DNA of 64,000 bases from Acanthosepion esculentum (taxonomy: Eukaryota > Mollusca > Cephalopoda > Sepiida > Sepiidae): NCBI GenBank assembly GCA_964036315.1, contig OZ038492.1:37451118-37515117 (forward strand), in the 5' to 3' direction. How positions within the stretch are numbered: position 1 is the first letter of the stretch; each line of letters begins with the position of its first letter. The notes beneath the pieces were generated by a model, which was given only the letters and a program-made list of their open reading frames with translations, was not told the DNA's origin and did no database searches. Shown here piece by piece: positions 32,733 through 44,419 of the stretch. The translations under genes were made by a program, and so were the position numbers.

Positions 32733-34014
32733 CAATGTAACCAAAAAAGTTCTGTCCGTTTTTAGATTCGTCATTGAATGAGGTTGAAATATATACGAAA
32801 TGTGTGTAGCAATTGTTTTCAAATTCGGACAGCCGGAAGTAGGAACATCAGACGTTATAAAAAACACGATCAGCGTGGCCGGCCCTCAGTTATAAGCCGG
32901 ACAGCTGTGAGAAGGATGGAAGTGTCTAGAGATCTCGTTCGGGTCTGTTTGCTTTGCGACTTCAAAGTGGGCTTATCAGCAGCTGCATCAAGTCGCCGCA
33001 TATGTCAAGCATTTGGGGATAGTGCTGTGGACGAACGTACTGCAAGGTGTTGGTTTCGAAAATTCAAGACGGGAGATTTGTTTCTCCATGATGAGCCTCG
33101 CAATGGACGACCACAGGTCTTGAATGAGGGAGTCCTGAAGGCGGCCATTTAAGAGGACAGTAGTCTAACGGGTGGTGAACTTGCAAGACAGTTCAACGTT
33201 TCCGATGAAACAGTTAGACTTCACCTGCACCGCCTAAGTAAGACGTACAAACTGAGCAAGTGGGTTCCGCAAACGCTGTTGGAGGTCCATAATGAACAAC
33301 GAGTGGCAGCCTGCGTTTCGCTGCTTTCTCGCCACTGTACCGCATCCTTATTCAATCGAGTGCTTACCAGTGATGAAAAGTGGGTTCTGTACGAAACTCC
33401 CAAGCGTTCCAGACATTGGTTGTCTCCTCAGGATGCTGTCCCTCACACCGCAAGACCGCCTATGCAGCCACGCAAGATTATGCTTTGTGTCTAGTGGACA
33501 GATCGTCAAGTGGTTCATTATGAACGGCTACCAACGGGCCAAACGGTCACTGGAGACCTATACTCGCAGCAATTGAAACGTGTGCAACAGGCATTGCGCC
33601 AGAAGGATCCAGCACTGCTGAATCGCAAAGGTATGCTTTTCCTCCATGACAACGCCAGGCCGCATGTCGCGCGAGTGGTCAGGGATACCATTTGGTTGGG
33701 TGGGAGACATGGTACCATCCACCTTATTTACCTGACCTTGCGCCATCCGATTACCACCTATTCCACTCCCTGGATAATCATCTTCGTGGGAAATCCTTCA
33801 TCAATGAAGCAGACTTGCGCAACGCCCTCACGGACTTCTTTGTGTCAAAACCGACCGAGTTCTACCGCAAGGGCATTGAACAGCTGGAAACACGTTGGCA
33901 GAATGTGCTGGATGTCGATGGCGATTTCTTCGAAGTCTAAATATGAGTTACACATACTGTGAAGCGTTTTCTTTTTTTCCTTTAAAAACGGACAGAACAT
34001 TTTTGGTTACCTTG
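32733..34014 (+). mobile_element. Mariner element, TIR-bounded, with TA target duplication (1282 bp)
   Basis: Ends CAATGTAACCAAAAAAG TTCTGTCCG and, inverted, CAAGGTAACCAAAAATG TTCTGTCCG are perfect apart from two changes. TA occurs at 32731-32732 and 34015-34016. Full-length mariner size, and a clear single insertion event. Confidence 0.95.
32778..33940 (+). pseudogene. Mariner transposase pseudogene (DD34D, near full length)
   Basis: One frame holds the HTH region with ARCWFRKFKTGDLFLHDEP and GRPQVLNEGVLKAAI up to a stop at 33150-33152, resumes in the same frame with LTSDEKWVLYETPKRSRHW (first aspartate) to a second stop at 33492-33494, then MLFLHDNARPHVARVV (second aspartate). A frameshift near 33690 moves to the frame with YLPDLAPSDYHLFHSLDNHL (third aspartate) and ends DVDGDFFEV. 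Two stops and one shift make it inactive, but it is much less decayed than the other mariners here. Confidence 0.9.
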
Positions 34015-34016
34015 TA

Positions 34017-34435
34017 TTTATGATAGACAAGGTGAAATGTAACTTATCTGATACAATTAGAGAAACTAGGATGAAAAAGAGACGTGGAGAGTAAAGAAAG
34101 TAATGAAGAGATGCAGAAAGTAGTGTAAAATAGAAGAAATAGGATTACAAACTGTAACAAAGAGAACATGTCCTTTTATATGATATACAAGTAATAATCT
34201 CATTACAATAATTGATATGTTATTAATAATTTTGTATTCGCTTTTCGTTGCCAGGAACGACGAGATAGCAGTCTATAAGATTAACTCAGTCTTTCTCTTA
34301 AAATTATTATTTGCAAAGAATGTTGAAACCGTGATTGGTGTTGCAATTTAAAATTTCCAAACATTGCTACATTTTGTCGCAAAGACAAATACGACAAATA
34401 CGACAACAATTTGGTTGATGATATATGTCTTTAAT
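34017..34435. other. No recognisable feature
   Basis: AT-rich flank of the mariner. Confidence 0.5.
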
Positions 34436-34439
34436 ATAA

Positions 34440-34680
<241 letters not shown>

Positions 34681-34694
34681 AAGTGTCTTAATAA

Positions 34695-34716
34695 ATATAT
34701 ATATATATATATTAAG

Positions 34717-34765
<49 letters not shown>
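34695..34765. repeat. (AT)n microsatellites
   Basis: Two AT runs separated by TTAAGATATTT. Confidence 0.95.
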
Positions 34766-34768
<3 letters not shown>

Positions 34769-34775
34769 GATATAA

Positions 34776-35380
<605 letters not shown>

Positions 35381-35937
35381 TTCTCGAGTTAGGAAAATAA
35401 CCGTAGGTGATCATGACTCTCCACACTTTACATGAAATTAATATCAATTGGCAAATATAATAGAACGGTTTCCGTTGGTTAGCTTATGTCTTGTATAACG
35501 TTTTATAGTTTGTTTTATACTGTGAGACGGGTTGCCACACAAAGTCTCTATGTTAAGTTTATCTTCCTTTAAAAAGCATATTCTGTAGGAAGAAGAAATA
35601 TGTTCAAGCCCCTTCGCAAGGGCATTTGTGCATAATAAAGAAGGATAAAATTTGAAGTTAGCTTGTTATCCATTACACTATACGCACTCATGGATGTAAT
35701 TTTTTCTTGAAAATAATTATCTATTAAACTGAATTTTACTCGCTCTTCATCATCCAGCACCAGCGGTGCAATGCAACTATCTCAGTTACCGAGCAGTAAA
35801 ACAAACATTAAGCCAAGTCAACAGGAAAGGAGACAGTAATAAATTACCATCGGCCGAGGAGGCACATTTGTAGAGTTGAAAGACGATTGCTATTAGGTAT
35901 ATTATTATTACCAATAATCTACGTCGACAAAGATCGA
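35381..35937. other. No recognisable feature
   Basis: Unassigned spacer between duplicated blocks. Confidence 0.5.
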
Positions 35938-36023
35938 ATATTTTATAATAATATTATCAGTATAAAACTCCGGTATTCAGAAATCGTTGTTACATCAAAC
36001 GCTGAGTAGCAGATTTTGTTTTG

Positions 36024-36073
<50 letters not shown>

Positions 36074-36235
36074 TCGTGTGTGCGTAAGTGTAGAATTTCG
36101 TGATTATTTATCATTTATGTGATTTTTTTTTAACTTTGCACTCCTTAACTTTTTCTTTTTCTTTCAATTGTAACCATTTTGACTTACGGTTTTCTAGGCA
36201 TATGTTGTCGTTGTTAAATCTTGAGCCTAAAATTA
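35938..36235 (+). repeat. Local duplication, copy 2 (shorter)
   Basis: Lacks about 210 bp present in copy 1 between the (AT)n and GTGTAGAATTTCG. Contains an (AT)n at 36025-36071. Confidence 0.85.
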
Positions 36236-36319
36236 TTTAGACAATAATTTGGCTAATAATAATAGTCAATAAATATATAAAAGAAATTACGACTGAATGA
36301 ATACGTAATTGTATTACTA

Positions 36320-36460
36320 CGTCCGTGGTCTCCTAATTCACCTTATAATTCAACTTTCATTCCTTAATTTTTTCTCTCTCTTTTTTCCTTTTTCTTTTAG
36401 TTGTAACCATTTTGACTTCCGGTTTTCTAGTCATATGCTATCGTTGTCAACTCTGTGTGT
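36320..36460 (+). repeat. Local duplication, copy 3 (right part only)
   Basis: AGTTGTAACCATTTTGACTT, CCGGTTTTCTAGTCATATGC. Confidence 0.8.
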
Positions 36461-36774
36461 TTGGAGTAAGATTTTTCATAATAACTTCAGTTATTACACT
36501 TGTTTATTTTTCATGTGCCGTGGCATTTTATGACGTGTGCGATCAAAAACTTAATGAAGTGGGCGAACAAAAATTTGTAAATTAATGATGATTGATTTTA
36601 CTTTCATCCTCGCTAACAGATTCACAAAAGCTGGTCAGATAGGTTGCTTTCGATATAACCTGTGAGTGTAAAATTCTCCAAGACTTCTTTCATCATTATG
36701 ATTCATTATGTTATTTCAATTGTTTCTTTCGGTTTCTGTTTATAAATGTCCTTTTTACTTTTATTTACACGCAT
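36461..36774. other. No recognisable feature
   Basis: Unassigned. Confidence 0.5.
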
Positions 36775-37065
36775 AATAATAGATAGTGGCTCGAACGGAG
36801 GAAACTAAGAGCCGAGTTCGAATTCCAATCGAATGCATTACATTCACTTATGTGCTAATACCCTTGGTAAAGTTATGAACGCTATTCTTCTCCACCCAGC
36901 TATGGGTAAATAGCAGGACAAACCGGATTCTCTAGCCTTGGATGGCAACTGGTCAACGGCAGAAGAAACGGCAACATAATGCGGGAAAAAAAATCTGCCT
37001 CGTCAGTCATGTATCGAAAGATATATGATCGCCTAAGCGTGTATCACGCATGACACATAAATGAA
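36775..37065 (+). repeat. tRNA-derived SINE, family S1, plus-strand copy
   Basis: Head ATAGTGGCTCGAACGGAGG, B box CGAGTTCGAATTCCAATCG, body GCTATGGGTAAATAGCAGG and GATGGCAACTGGTCAACGG, tail ATCGCCTAAGCGTGTATCAC. Full body in the opposite orientation to the 8.1 kb copy. Confidence 0.88.
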
Positions 37066-37599
37066 TGACTGATATATACTTGTCTTTCTTTTTGTGGGTG
37101 ATGAATTTTTTTCAGTTCTACAGTACTTTTCCAATAGACGAAACGTCAGAAATGGATCCTCCTATATCGTTATGTTCAGGGGAAATATTCAGACCAGCCT
37201 CGGATACCTCATGCCATACACACAGGATCGAATCATCATTATTCCATTCGTATTACATTGGTATGAATGTTTTTTTTTTTCATGAAAATGGCATCATCCC
37301 GAGGACCGCTACTTTATGCAACAATTACCTGAGGTAATGATTCCTCGTGCACTATGATCTTAACCGCATGAATCTAGGGTCATCAGTTATATAAACTGCA
37401 TATCATCATAATCTGCATTTAGTTGATCCTCTTATCTCTATCTTATTCTCCATGCAAACGGAAAAACGTTAGCCCCTGAAGACCCAATGAGTTGGAGGTT
37501 AGCATCAGCCATACCTATGGAAGACAAAGATGGTTTTCTAAGAAGATTAAAAGAAGGCATTGGTGCTTGACTCTTGCGATTGATGCGCTTTCCATGATT
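37066..37599. other. No recognisable feature
   Basis: Frames at 37065-37337 begin in the SINE tail and have no known signature. Confidence 0.5.
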
Positions 37600-37933
37600 T
37601 ATCGACCCTATTAAAGATAGAATATATTTTCAGTTCGTAAAATTTTTTTGAAGGATATAATAATGGTTTAGTGATGCAAGTCTTGCTAATTAATTCCTCT
37701 CTGGCGGGGAGAGCAGTGCTATTTACCCGTAGGTGAATATCACGAATTCAGTGAGAAATGGTACCTCACTCTCCGAGAAACATCCCGAACACCATTACAC
37801 TATACTCACACCTAAGCTTACAGCACCTGGTATTCCCAAGTGGTCACTTATCTAGATAATAACGAGGCTGTACGTTGCTTAACTTCGGTGAACTAACAGG
37901 AACCGGCGTTTCGACGTGATGTGGCCGTAAGCT
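37600..37933 (-). repeat. Chimeric 5S-rRNA/tRNA SINE, family S2, copy 1
   Basis: Minus strand from 37933: a 120 bp 5S rRNA-like head, then a tRNA-like unit (GAGTATAGTGTAATGGTGTT), the shared body phrase CTACGGGTAAATAGCA, and the tail TTAATTAGCAAGACTTGCAT CACTAAA ending near GGGTCGATAAATC. Order and tail are repeated at 46630-46965, so this is a mobile family and not a random juxtaposition. Confidence 0.8.
37814..37933 (-). pseudogene. 5S rRNA-derived sequence
   Basis: Minus strand begins GCTTACGGCCACATCACG, contains GAAGTTAAGCAACG (box A-like) and ends CTTGGGAATACCAGGTGCTG TAAGC (box C and 3' end). Length is the normal 120 nt, but the central region has many substitutions and it continues directly into a SINE body, so it is a retroposon head and not a gene. 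Confidence 0.8.
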
Positions 37934-38029
37934 TTTTAAATTATCCTTTGTTTTGGTGATGATTTCTGGTGTGTTCTAGATAAAAAAAAACACATTGCAT
38001 TGCTCATCTGCGAAGCCGACTTTCTTGAT

Positions 38030-38545
38030 TGTTGACGTTTTTTTCCACTAATGAATGCCCTTAAGATAAAAGATGAAACGTTGCACTTTCGCCATATTAT
38101 GCTTTATGAATTTCGGAATGGATGAATCGTCGGAACTGTGAAAGAAAAAATCAGAAGGCTTATTTGGAACGTGCTCCAGCGTTTTGGACGATCAAAATAA
38201 GGTTTGGAAGATTTCGCCAGGGTGATTTTTACCTAAACGATCAACCACGATCCGAATGACTTTCCGACCTCAATGAAGACGCCCTGCTTGCCATCGCGGA
38301 GAATAAACATAGGATTTAATCGAAAGAGATTGCTATGATTTTGAAAATCGATATCTCAACTGCCTTTTGCTACTTGAAGACATAGTCAAGAAAAAACGGT
38401 CGATTTGGCAAGTGGAAAAGATGGCACCAGGACAACGCAAGACAGCATGCTTGCAAAACAAACCTTGAAATGGGAAACACATCAGTATCCACCGTATTCT
38501 CTTGACTTGTCTCTTTCAGATATTCCAGTCTCTGTAGAACAATTT
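38030..38545 (+). pseudogene. Mariner relic (irritans-like), internally deleted
   Basis: WFRRFRQGDFYLNDQPRSE, LNEDALLAIAENKHRI and KEIAMILKIDISTAFCYLK are the HTH region of mariner transposases (compare W-KF-SGD-SL-D-PRSGRPS). Then HQDNARQHACKTNLEM (second aspartate region) follows directly, so the segment carrying the first aspartate is deleted. Several stops. Confidence 0.75.
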
Positions 38546-38699
38546 AAATGACAAATAATTTAACTCTGCACAATTAGTCGTAAACTACATCACAACCCTC
38601 TTCTGAAAAACAAAAAGCAAACAAAAAACACGATGTTTCTATGAAAACCACATCAACAAGCATGATGAACGATGGGTGGCAGTTGGTAAAAACAATGGT

Positions 38700-39510
38700 G
38701 ATTATGTATTTTCTTCTTTATGTCCTGTGTTCACTCAGGACGTAGGGGATCATGGCTTTCCACAATTTCCTGTCACTTTAGCTCTAAATTAATTGTCTTT
38801 TCGTTATTTCTAAACCCTGTAGCGCCATACGTTTTCTTACATTCGTCAAGCATGCTATGTGTTACTTTCCTCTATTTCTCTTGCTTTCTATCTGCCCTGT
38901 GAGTATCAGATTTTCCAAGCCCTCTTACCTCATTATGTGCCCTGGAAATTTCATCTGTCTCACTCTGATGCTAAGTATTCTTTTAGTTTCTATTTACTCT
39001 AAACCTTTGTCGTTGCTCACATGTTCGGTCCATGGTATCCTCAGCATCCTTCTGTATAACCGCATTTATGTTGCGTCAAGTCTCTTCCTCCTCTTTGAGG
39101 AAATTCTCCAGCATTCACTGCCATATAGTATGACAGATATCACATAACAGTTCAGTACTCTTTATTTTGTTTCTAACGAGGATTTTCTATCATTTAATTC
39201 TTTGCTTAGCATTTGGAAGTCATATTTCGCTATCCCAGTGCGTCATGGGGTTTCAATGTCATATTTTCCATCTTCTGTTAGAACACTTCTCAGATATTTA
39301 ATTTTTTGTGTTTGGAGGTGTTTGGTATCATCGCTTTTCAATTTCCATTTTGGTCCCATTATTTTACTAATAAGCATGTGTTATACTTTCTTGCAGTTTA
39401 TCGTTATTTAATCCTTTTTTTCTCGCTTTCCTTCACTAATGTCTGTAGTAGCCTTTGTGATTTTCTTTCCGTGTCTATATCAATACTGTGTCATCTGCAT
39501 ATATTCTATT
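38700..39510 (-). pseudogene. RTE-like LINE, RT C-terminal half and 3' end
   Basis: Minus strand reads VLNCYVISVILYGSECWRIS, RLYRRMLRIPWTEHVSN, RQMKFPGHIM, GLENLILTGQIE and LWKAMIPYVLSEHRT in successive frames. This is the C-terminal domain of an RTE-type non-LTR element, in which the order SECWTISS / WFYRRMLRIPWTEH / RQLKFLGHIMRKE / LTGKIEGKRSRG is characteristic. The YADD core would lie near 39490. Stops and shifts throughout. Confidence 0.75.
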
Positions 39511-39664
39511 ACAAAGAGGTAATCATACAATGAATCACTTAGTAATATCAATGTAATTAATGAATTCTCTCCGCTAACAGACTTAATATAAGAATTAACT
39601 TACTAACAATACACTGAATGATGAAATCGTTATGTATAAAATTGTTGTCCATCTGACAAAAATT

Positions 39665-39750
39665 TTATACATAAGGATCGGAAGGTCGTTCGGGTCGTGG
39701 TTGATTGTTTAGGTCAAAATCACCCTGGCGAAATCTCCCAAACTACATAC
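39665..39750 (-). pseudogene. Mariner HTH fragment
   Basis: Minus strand GAGATTTCGCCAGGGTGATT and the following bases match 38206-38275 at about 90 percent, the same irritans-like family in opposite orientation 1.5 kb away. Confidence 0.7.
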
Positions 39751-39849
39751 ATTATAAATTTTAGAACAGCAAGTACTTTCGACAACTTCATGTTCTCATC
39801 ATCAGGCTGTACTTTGTTTTCATTAGAAACTCCAAGACAAAATGAACGT

Positions 39850-40425
39850 ATTGTACAAATCTACCATTCGTCAATGTATGGAATACCGTTGCCATATATG
39901 GTCTGTTGCCCCTGCTGTTCATCTCAAGGTTCTCGACAATATCCAAAGACGGATATGCAGTGTGATCGGTCTTGACTTGGGTTCTCGACTCCTCACCGGC
40001 GTAATCTGACTTCCTTCTGTCTTTTCTATAAATATTTTCATGGTATCTGCTCTGACGAGCTACTTTCACTGGTTCCCCAAATGCATGAATTTAAGCATCC
40101 TACTATGTTGGCATCTCGGTCCCAAACTTTCACTGTCGAAACAGTTAAATATAACCGCCTCCTCTTCTCCAACAGCTTCTTCTCTCGCACTAATCGATAG
40201 TGGGACTGCATTCCTCTTAATTGTTTCCCTGATAAATCTAATCTTAAAGAAGTTAAATGTAATGCCAATCGCCATTTTCTGATGCCTTGATCTTGTTCTT
40301 CTTTTTATCCTTTCCTCGATCCACCCTATACCCATAATTTTCCCTTATTTTCACTCTATGTGGCACTTGCATACTAGCAGGACTCCCGCCTTATGTGGGG
40401 TGAAATGCTTAAACAAATTAAATTA
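39850..40425 (+). pseudogene. LINE (family L) RT C-terminal region and 3' tail
   Basis: EYRCHIWSVAPAVHLKVLDN, IQRRICSVIGLDLGSRLL, IFMVSALTSYFHW and the C-terminal serine-rich block occur in order. This is the thumb and C-terminus of a CR1/Jockey-type RT, where IEYCSHIW / LDxIQRRICRLIG / LSLFYRYF / FSRTARLWNSLP is usual. The tail GGGTGAAATGCTTAAACAAA at 40399-40418 is the shared 3' end. Frameshifted. Confidence 0.75.
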
Positions 40426-40747
40426 CCTAATGGAGCACGAACTGTTGCAATGATCTAATCAACATTTATAGAAACCCCTGCAACTTAAACGTTTTTATAA
40501 TTCATGTCAATTTTCTAGGCTTATGTGTGAAAGCAGAGGGTTATTAACGGTACCCACCAGATAATGAAGATATAAAGAAATTTCTATCACTCTCAGTAGA
40601 TATGTTCCCATACTTATTAGTCAAGGTAGAGTATACGACATTGCATCATAAAAAATATAACACGAATAAAGAGAGTCAATGAGGAAATAAGTGATGCTTG
40701 GTGTCGTGGTATGGAAACTTAGTATAATGAATTCAGTCATCACTTAA
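40426..40747. other. No recognisable feature
   Basis: Unassigned AT-rich sequence. Confidence 0.5.
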
Positions 40748-41209
40748 TGTTGGATATCGGTTGAGGAAAGACCTTTGGTGTTACTTCCGTTGCACCAGTT
40801 TGTGAGCGGAAATCAGAACAGGTGATAACATGATAAGGAAATGCATCCGGGGGCTAAAATAAACAGGACATATGTGTCCTGAGCCCAGAATGATCAGTGC
40901 GCACAGGAGTCTTGAGCGGGAGGAAATGCGTGCTTGCGTAGGCGCATGCCAGAAGAAGCGTGGCCACACATAGTCGCGTAAGCGGCATACGGGAAGAAGG
41001 CGTAGTCACGTTGTGGGGGTGTCAAAATGTTATTTAACCGGTCCGATTCTTGATCTGAAACAGATTTTTCTTCTTCAGTTCTTGTGTGCACAGTCCTAAC
41101 CTCTTTGATTCTCCCTCACTTTCTCCATTTATCACAACTTGAACAATAAAGATATTTTTTATATATAAGTGTTCTTCACCTTATGTGAGAACGGCAGCAA
41201 TATACTACA
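40748..41209 (+). mobile_element. Putative 5' LTR of a retrotransposon
   Basis: Begins TGTTGG and ends CTACA, has AATAAAG at 41140-41146 followed by a T-rich stretch, and is followed at 41210 by TTGGTACTCCACGG, placed and shaped like a primer-binding site. GC-rich internal part differs from the flanks. No partner LTR or internal genes are present, because an RTE fragment begins at about 41230. Confidence 0.4.
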
Positions 41210-41229
41210 TTGGTACTCCACGGATGTCT

Positions 41230-41600
41230 GCTTGCGTTGAATTTACATTATGGCTCTCCACACGTTCCCATCCTTTGTAGCTCTTCATAATGTTTCTTTT
41301 TGTAGTCTTTCCTAATCACTGTTCAGTCAGAAATTCGCACAAGCTCGCTAAGTAGGCTATTCTCTGGTTTTCTTTGTCAGTCTTGCTTTCAACACGTCTT
41401 GTGAATGTTAAATATTCCATGTCCTTTTTCTTATTAGATGCTCCAGAAATTTCAACTTTCTCTTTCTAATTCTAAGTATATGTATAGATTTGGCTTCTAT
41501 TTTTTTCTAAAATATCAACGTTCCTTGCATGTTCTGTCCATGGTATTCTCAGCATCCCTCTGTAGAACCATATTTCTGCTGCCTTCATTTGTGAGGAGAG
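41230..41600 (-). pseudogene. RTE-like LINE fragment
   Basis: Minus strand KAAEIWFYRGMLRIPWTEHA and downstream YLTFTRRVESKTDKENQRIA match the C-terminal domain of the RTE-type element. Confidence 0.75.
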
Positions 41601-41726
41601 GATAAATGAAAATATGAAAAGATTCCCATTAAAAGGCAGGCGCGCTCTAGATGAGTCAGGAGCATAATATCAGCCAATAATAAATTAAATAAAATATGAA
41701 GTAAAAAGGAAGGAAAACAACAAATG

Positions 41727-43640
41727 TGAAAATAAATATAACAATTAAAAAGAGAGAAGCCTTTAGAGAAAGGAAAGAAGCTGAGAAAGAGAGTGGAGAA
41801 GATTAAAAAAAAGAAATCCCCTTAAACCCGTAAAGTAATGGGATGGCAGAAAACTGTAAATAAATATAACAATTAAAAAGAGAGAAGCCTTTAGAGAAAG
41901 GAAAGAAGCTGAGAAAGAGAGTGGAGAAGATTAAAAAAAAGAAACCCCCTTAAACCCGTAAAGTAATGGGATGGCAGAAAACTGTAAATAAATATAACAA
42001 TTAAAAAGAGAGAAGCCTTTAGAGAAAGGAAAGAAGCTGAGAAAGAGAGTGGAGAAGATTAAAAAAAGAAACCCCCTTAAACCCGTAAAGTAATGGGATG
42101 GCAGAAAACTGTAAATAAATATAACAATTAAAAAGAGAGAAGCCTTTAGAGAAAGGAAAGAAGCTGAGAAAGAGAGTGGAGAAGATTAAAAAAAAGAAAC
42201 CCCCTTAAACCCGTAAAGTAATGGGATGGCAGAAAACTGTAAATAAATATAACAATTAAAAAGAGAGAAGCCTTTAGAGAAAGGAAAGAAGCTGAGAAAG
42301 AGAGTGGAGAAGATTAAAAAAAAGAAATCCCCTTAAACCCGTAAAGTAATGGGATGGCAGAAAACTGTAAATAAATATAACAATTAAAAAGAGAGAAGCC
42401 TTTAGAGAAAGGAAAGAAGCTGAGAAAGAGAGTGGAGAAGATTAAAAAAAAGAAACCCCTTTAAACCCGTAAAGTAATGGGATGGCAGAAAACTGTAAAT
42501 AAATATAACAATTAAAAAGAGAGAAGCCTTTAGAGAAAGGAAAGAAGCTGAGAAAGAGAGTGGAGAAGATTAAAAAAAGAAACCCCCTTAAACCCGTAAA
42601 GTAATGGGATGGCAGAAAACTGTAAATAAATATAACAATTAAAAAGAGAGAAGCCTTTAGAGAAAGGAAAGAAGCTGAGAAAGAGAGTGGAGAAGATTAA
42701 AAAAAGAAACCCCCTTAAACCCGTAAAATAATGGGATGGCAGAAAACTGTAAATAAATATAACAATTAAAAAGAGAGAAGCCTTTAGAGAAAGGAAAGAA
42801 GCTGAGAAAGAGAGTGGAGAAGATTAAAAAAAGAAACCCCCTTACACCCGTAAAGTAATGGGATGGCAGAAAACTGTAAATAAATATAACAATTAAAAAG
42901 AGAGAAGCCTTTAGAGAAAGGAAAGAAGCTGAGAAAAAGAGTGGAGAAGATTAAAAAAAGAAACCCCCTTAAACCCGTAAAGTAATGGGATGGCAGAAAA
43001 CTGTAAATAAATATAACAATTAAAAAGAGAGAAGCCTTTAGAGAAAGGAAGAAGCTGAGAAAGAGAGTGGAGGAGATTAAAAAAAGAAACCCCCTTAAAC
43101 CCGTAAAATAATGGGATGGCAGAAAACTGTAAATAAATATAACAATTAAAAAGAGAGAAGCCTTTAGAGAAAGGGAAGAAGCTGAGAAAGAGAGTGGAGA
43201 AGATTAAAAAAAAGAAACCCCCTTAAACCCGTAAAGTAATGGGATGGCAGAAAACTGTAAATAAATATAACAATTAAAAAGAGAGAAGCCTTTAGAGAAA
43301 GGAAAGAAGCTGAGAAAGAGAGTGGAGAAGATTAAAAAAAAGAAACCCCCATAAACCCGTAAAGTAATGGGATTGCAGAAAACTGTAAATAAATATAACA
43401 ATTAAAAAGAGAGAAGCCTTTAGAGAAAGGAAAGAAGCTGAGAAAGAGAGTGGAGAAGATTAAAAAAAGAAATCCCCTTAAACCCGTAAAGTGATGGGAT
43501 GGCAGAAAACTATAAATAAATATAACAATTAAAAAGAGAGAAGCCTTTAGAGAAAGGAAAGAAGCTGAGAAAGAGAGTGGAGAAGATTAAAAAAAAGAAA
43601 ACCCCTTAAACCCGTAAAATAATGGGATGGCAGAAAACTG
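41727..43640. repeat. ~128 bp satellite array, about 15 units
   Basis: Start points of the unit phrase CTGTAAATAAATATAACAAT fall at 41854, 41982, 42109, 42237, 42365, 42493, 42620, 42747, 42874, 43001, 43127, 43255 and 43383, with further units at 43510 and the end at 43639. Spacing is 126-129 bp and only a few substitutions and A-run length changes separate the units. The plus strand is purine-rich (AGAGAGAAGCCTTTAGAGAA). No open frame spans units. Confidence 0.97.
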
Positions 43641-43736
43641 TAACATAAGGGTATCATCAGAAAATAATAATTATTAGAAAATACTTAAGGGGAAAAAAAC
43701 CATCACCTTCATTGGCGCAAAGACAAAAGTGAAAAG

Positions 43737-43870
43737 AAATTTAAAAAAATTAAAGAGGGAGAAGCGCTTAGAAAGAGGGGAGAAGCCGAGAAAGAAAGAG
43801 CTAAGATTAAAAAAAAATAGCGAGATATTCTAAGCATCTATAATAATGTGATGGGAGGAAGCTGTAACAG
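43737..43870. repeat. Diverged flanking satellite unit
   Basis: AAATTAAAGAGGGAGAAGCG, GAAGCCGAGAAAGA and AATGTGATGGGAGGAAGCTG correspond in order to the satellite unit with 25-30 percent change. Confidence 0.75.
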
Positions 43871-44415
43871 AGATATACGGGTGTATCGAAATAAGAAAGA
43901 GTGACCAACAATGAAGACATTGTAGATCGGAGATAAGGAAAAAAACAAAACAAAAAAAAAAACAGATAAGTAACCATCACGTTGGCACCATTTTAAAAAA
44001 TCGAGAAGTGGTCTAGAATGATCCGCGGAGAGATAAGTTTTCACAGCGGCAGCTATCAATGACGACTGGACTGAACACAGTGGCAACGAAGCAAGAATTC
44101 CGCCAAGCTTGTCACGTGGACGGTTTTTGGCGAGCAAGCGAGACATAGCTTACCCGAATGTGTGGGTGGAGCCGGGAAATTTCGGAGCGTGTCAGGTGAT
44201 GGGAGGATGTGCAGTGTTGGACCTTGCAACGGGATGCAAAAATCAGTGAAATCATTTTCGGCGTGGAGTGTTGCTTTCTCAACGAAAGCAAAGTGGGCGG
44301 CTGTGTCAATTTCTTTTTTTTTTACGATGGCTGGAAATTGAATCGCATCCAAAATCTGTCATTGCCACCAGTGAACTCCGTAAAAGCTCATTTCTCACCT
44401 CGTTACCTTCTTCTG
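43871..44415. other. No recognisable feature
   Basis: Mixed-composition stretch with an A-rich run at 43940-43962. Overlapping frames on both strands show no signature. Confidence 0.5.
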
Positions 44416-44419
44416 ATTG

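Noticed and set aside
37814..37933. Functional 5S rRNA gene
   Set aside because: The central region is heavily substituted, there is no terminator T-run after the 3' end, and it continues into a SINE body that recurs elsewhere.
41727..43640. CRISPR-like regular spacing
   Set aside because: The whole 128 bp unit is repeated without unique spacers, and the context is an animal genome. It is a satellite.
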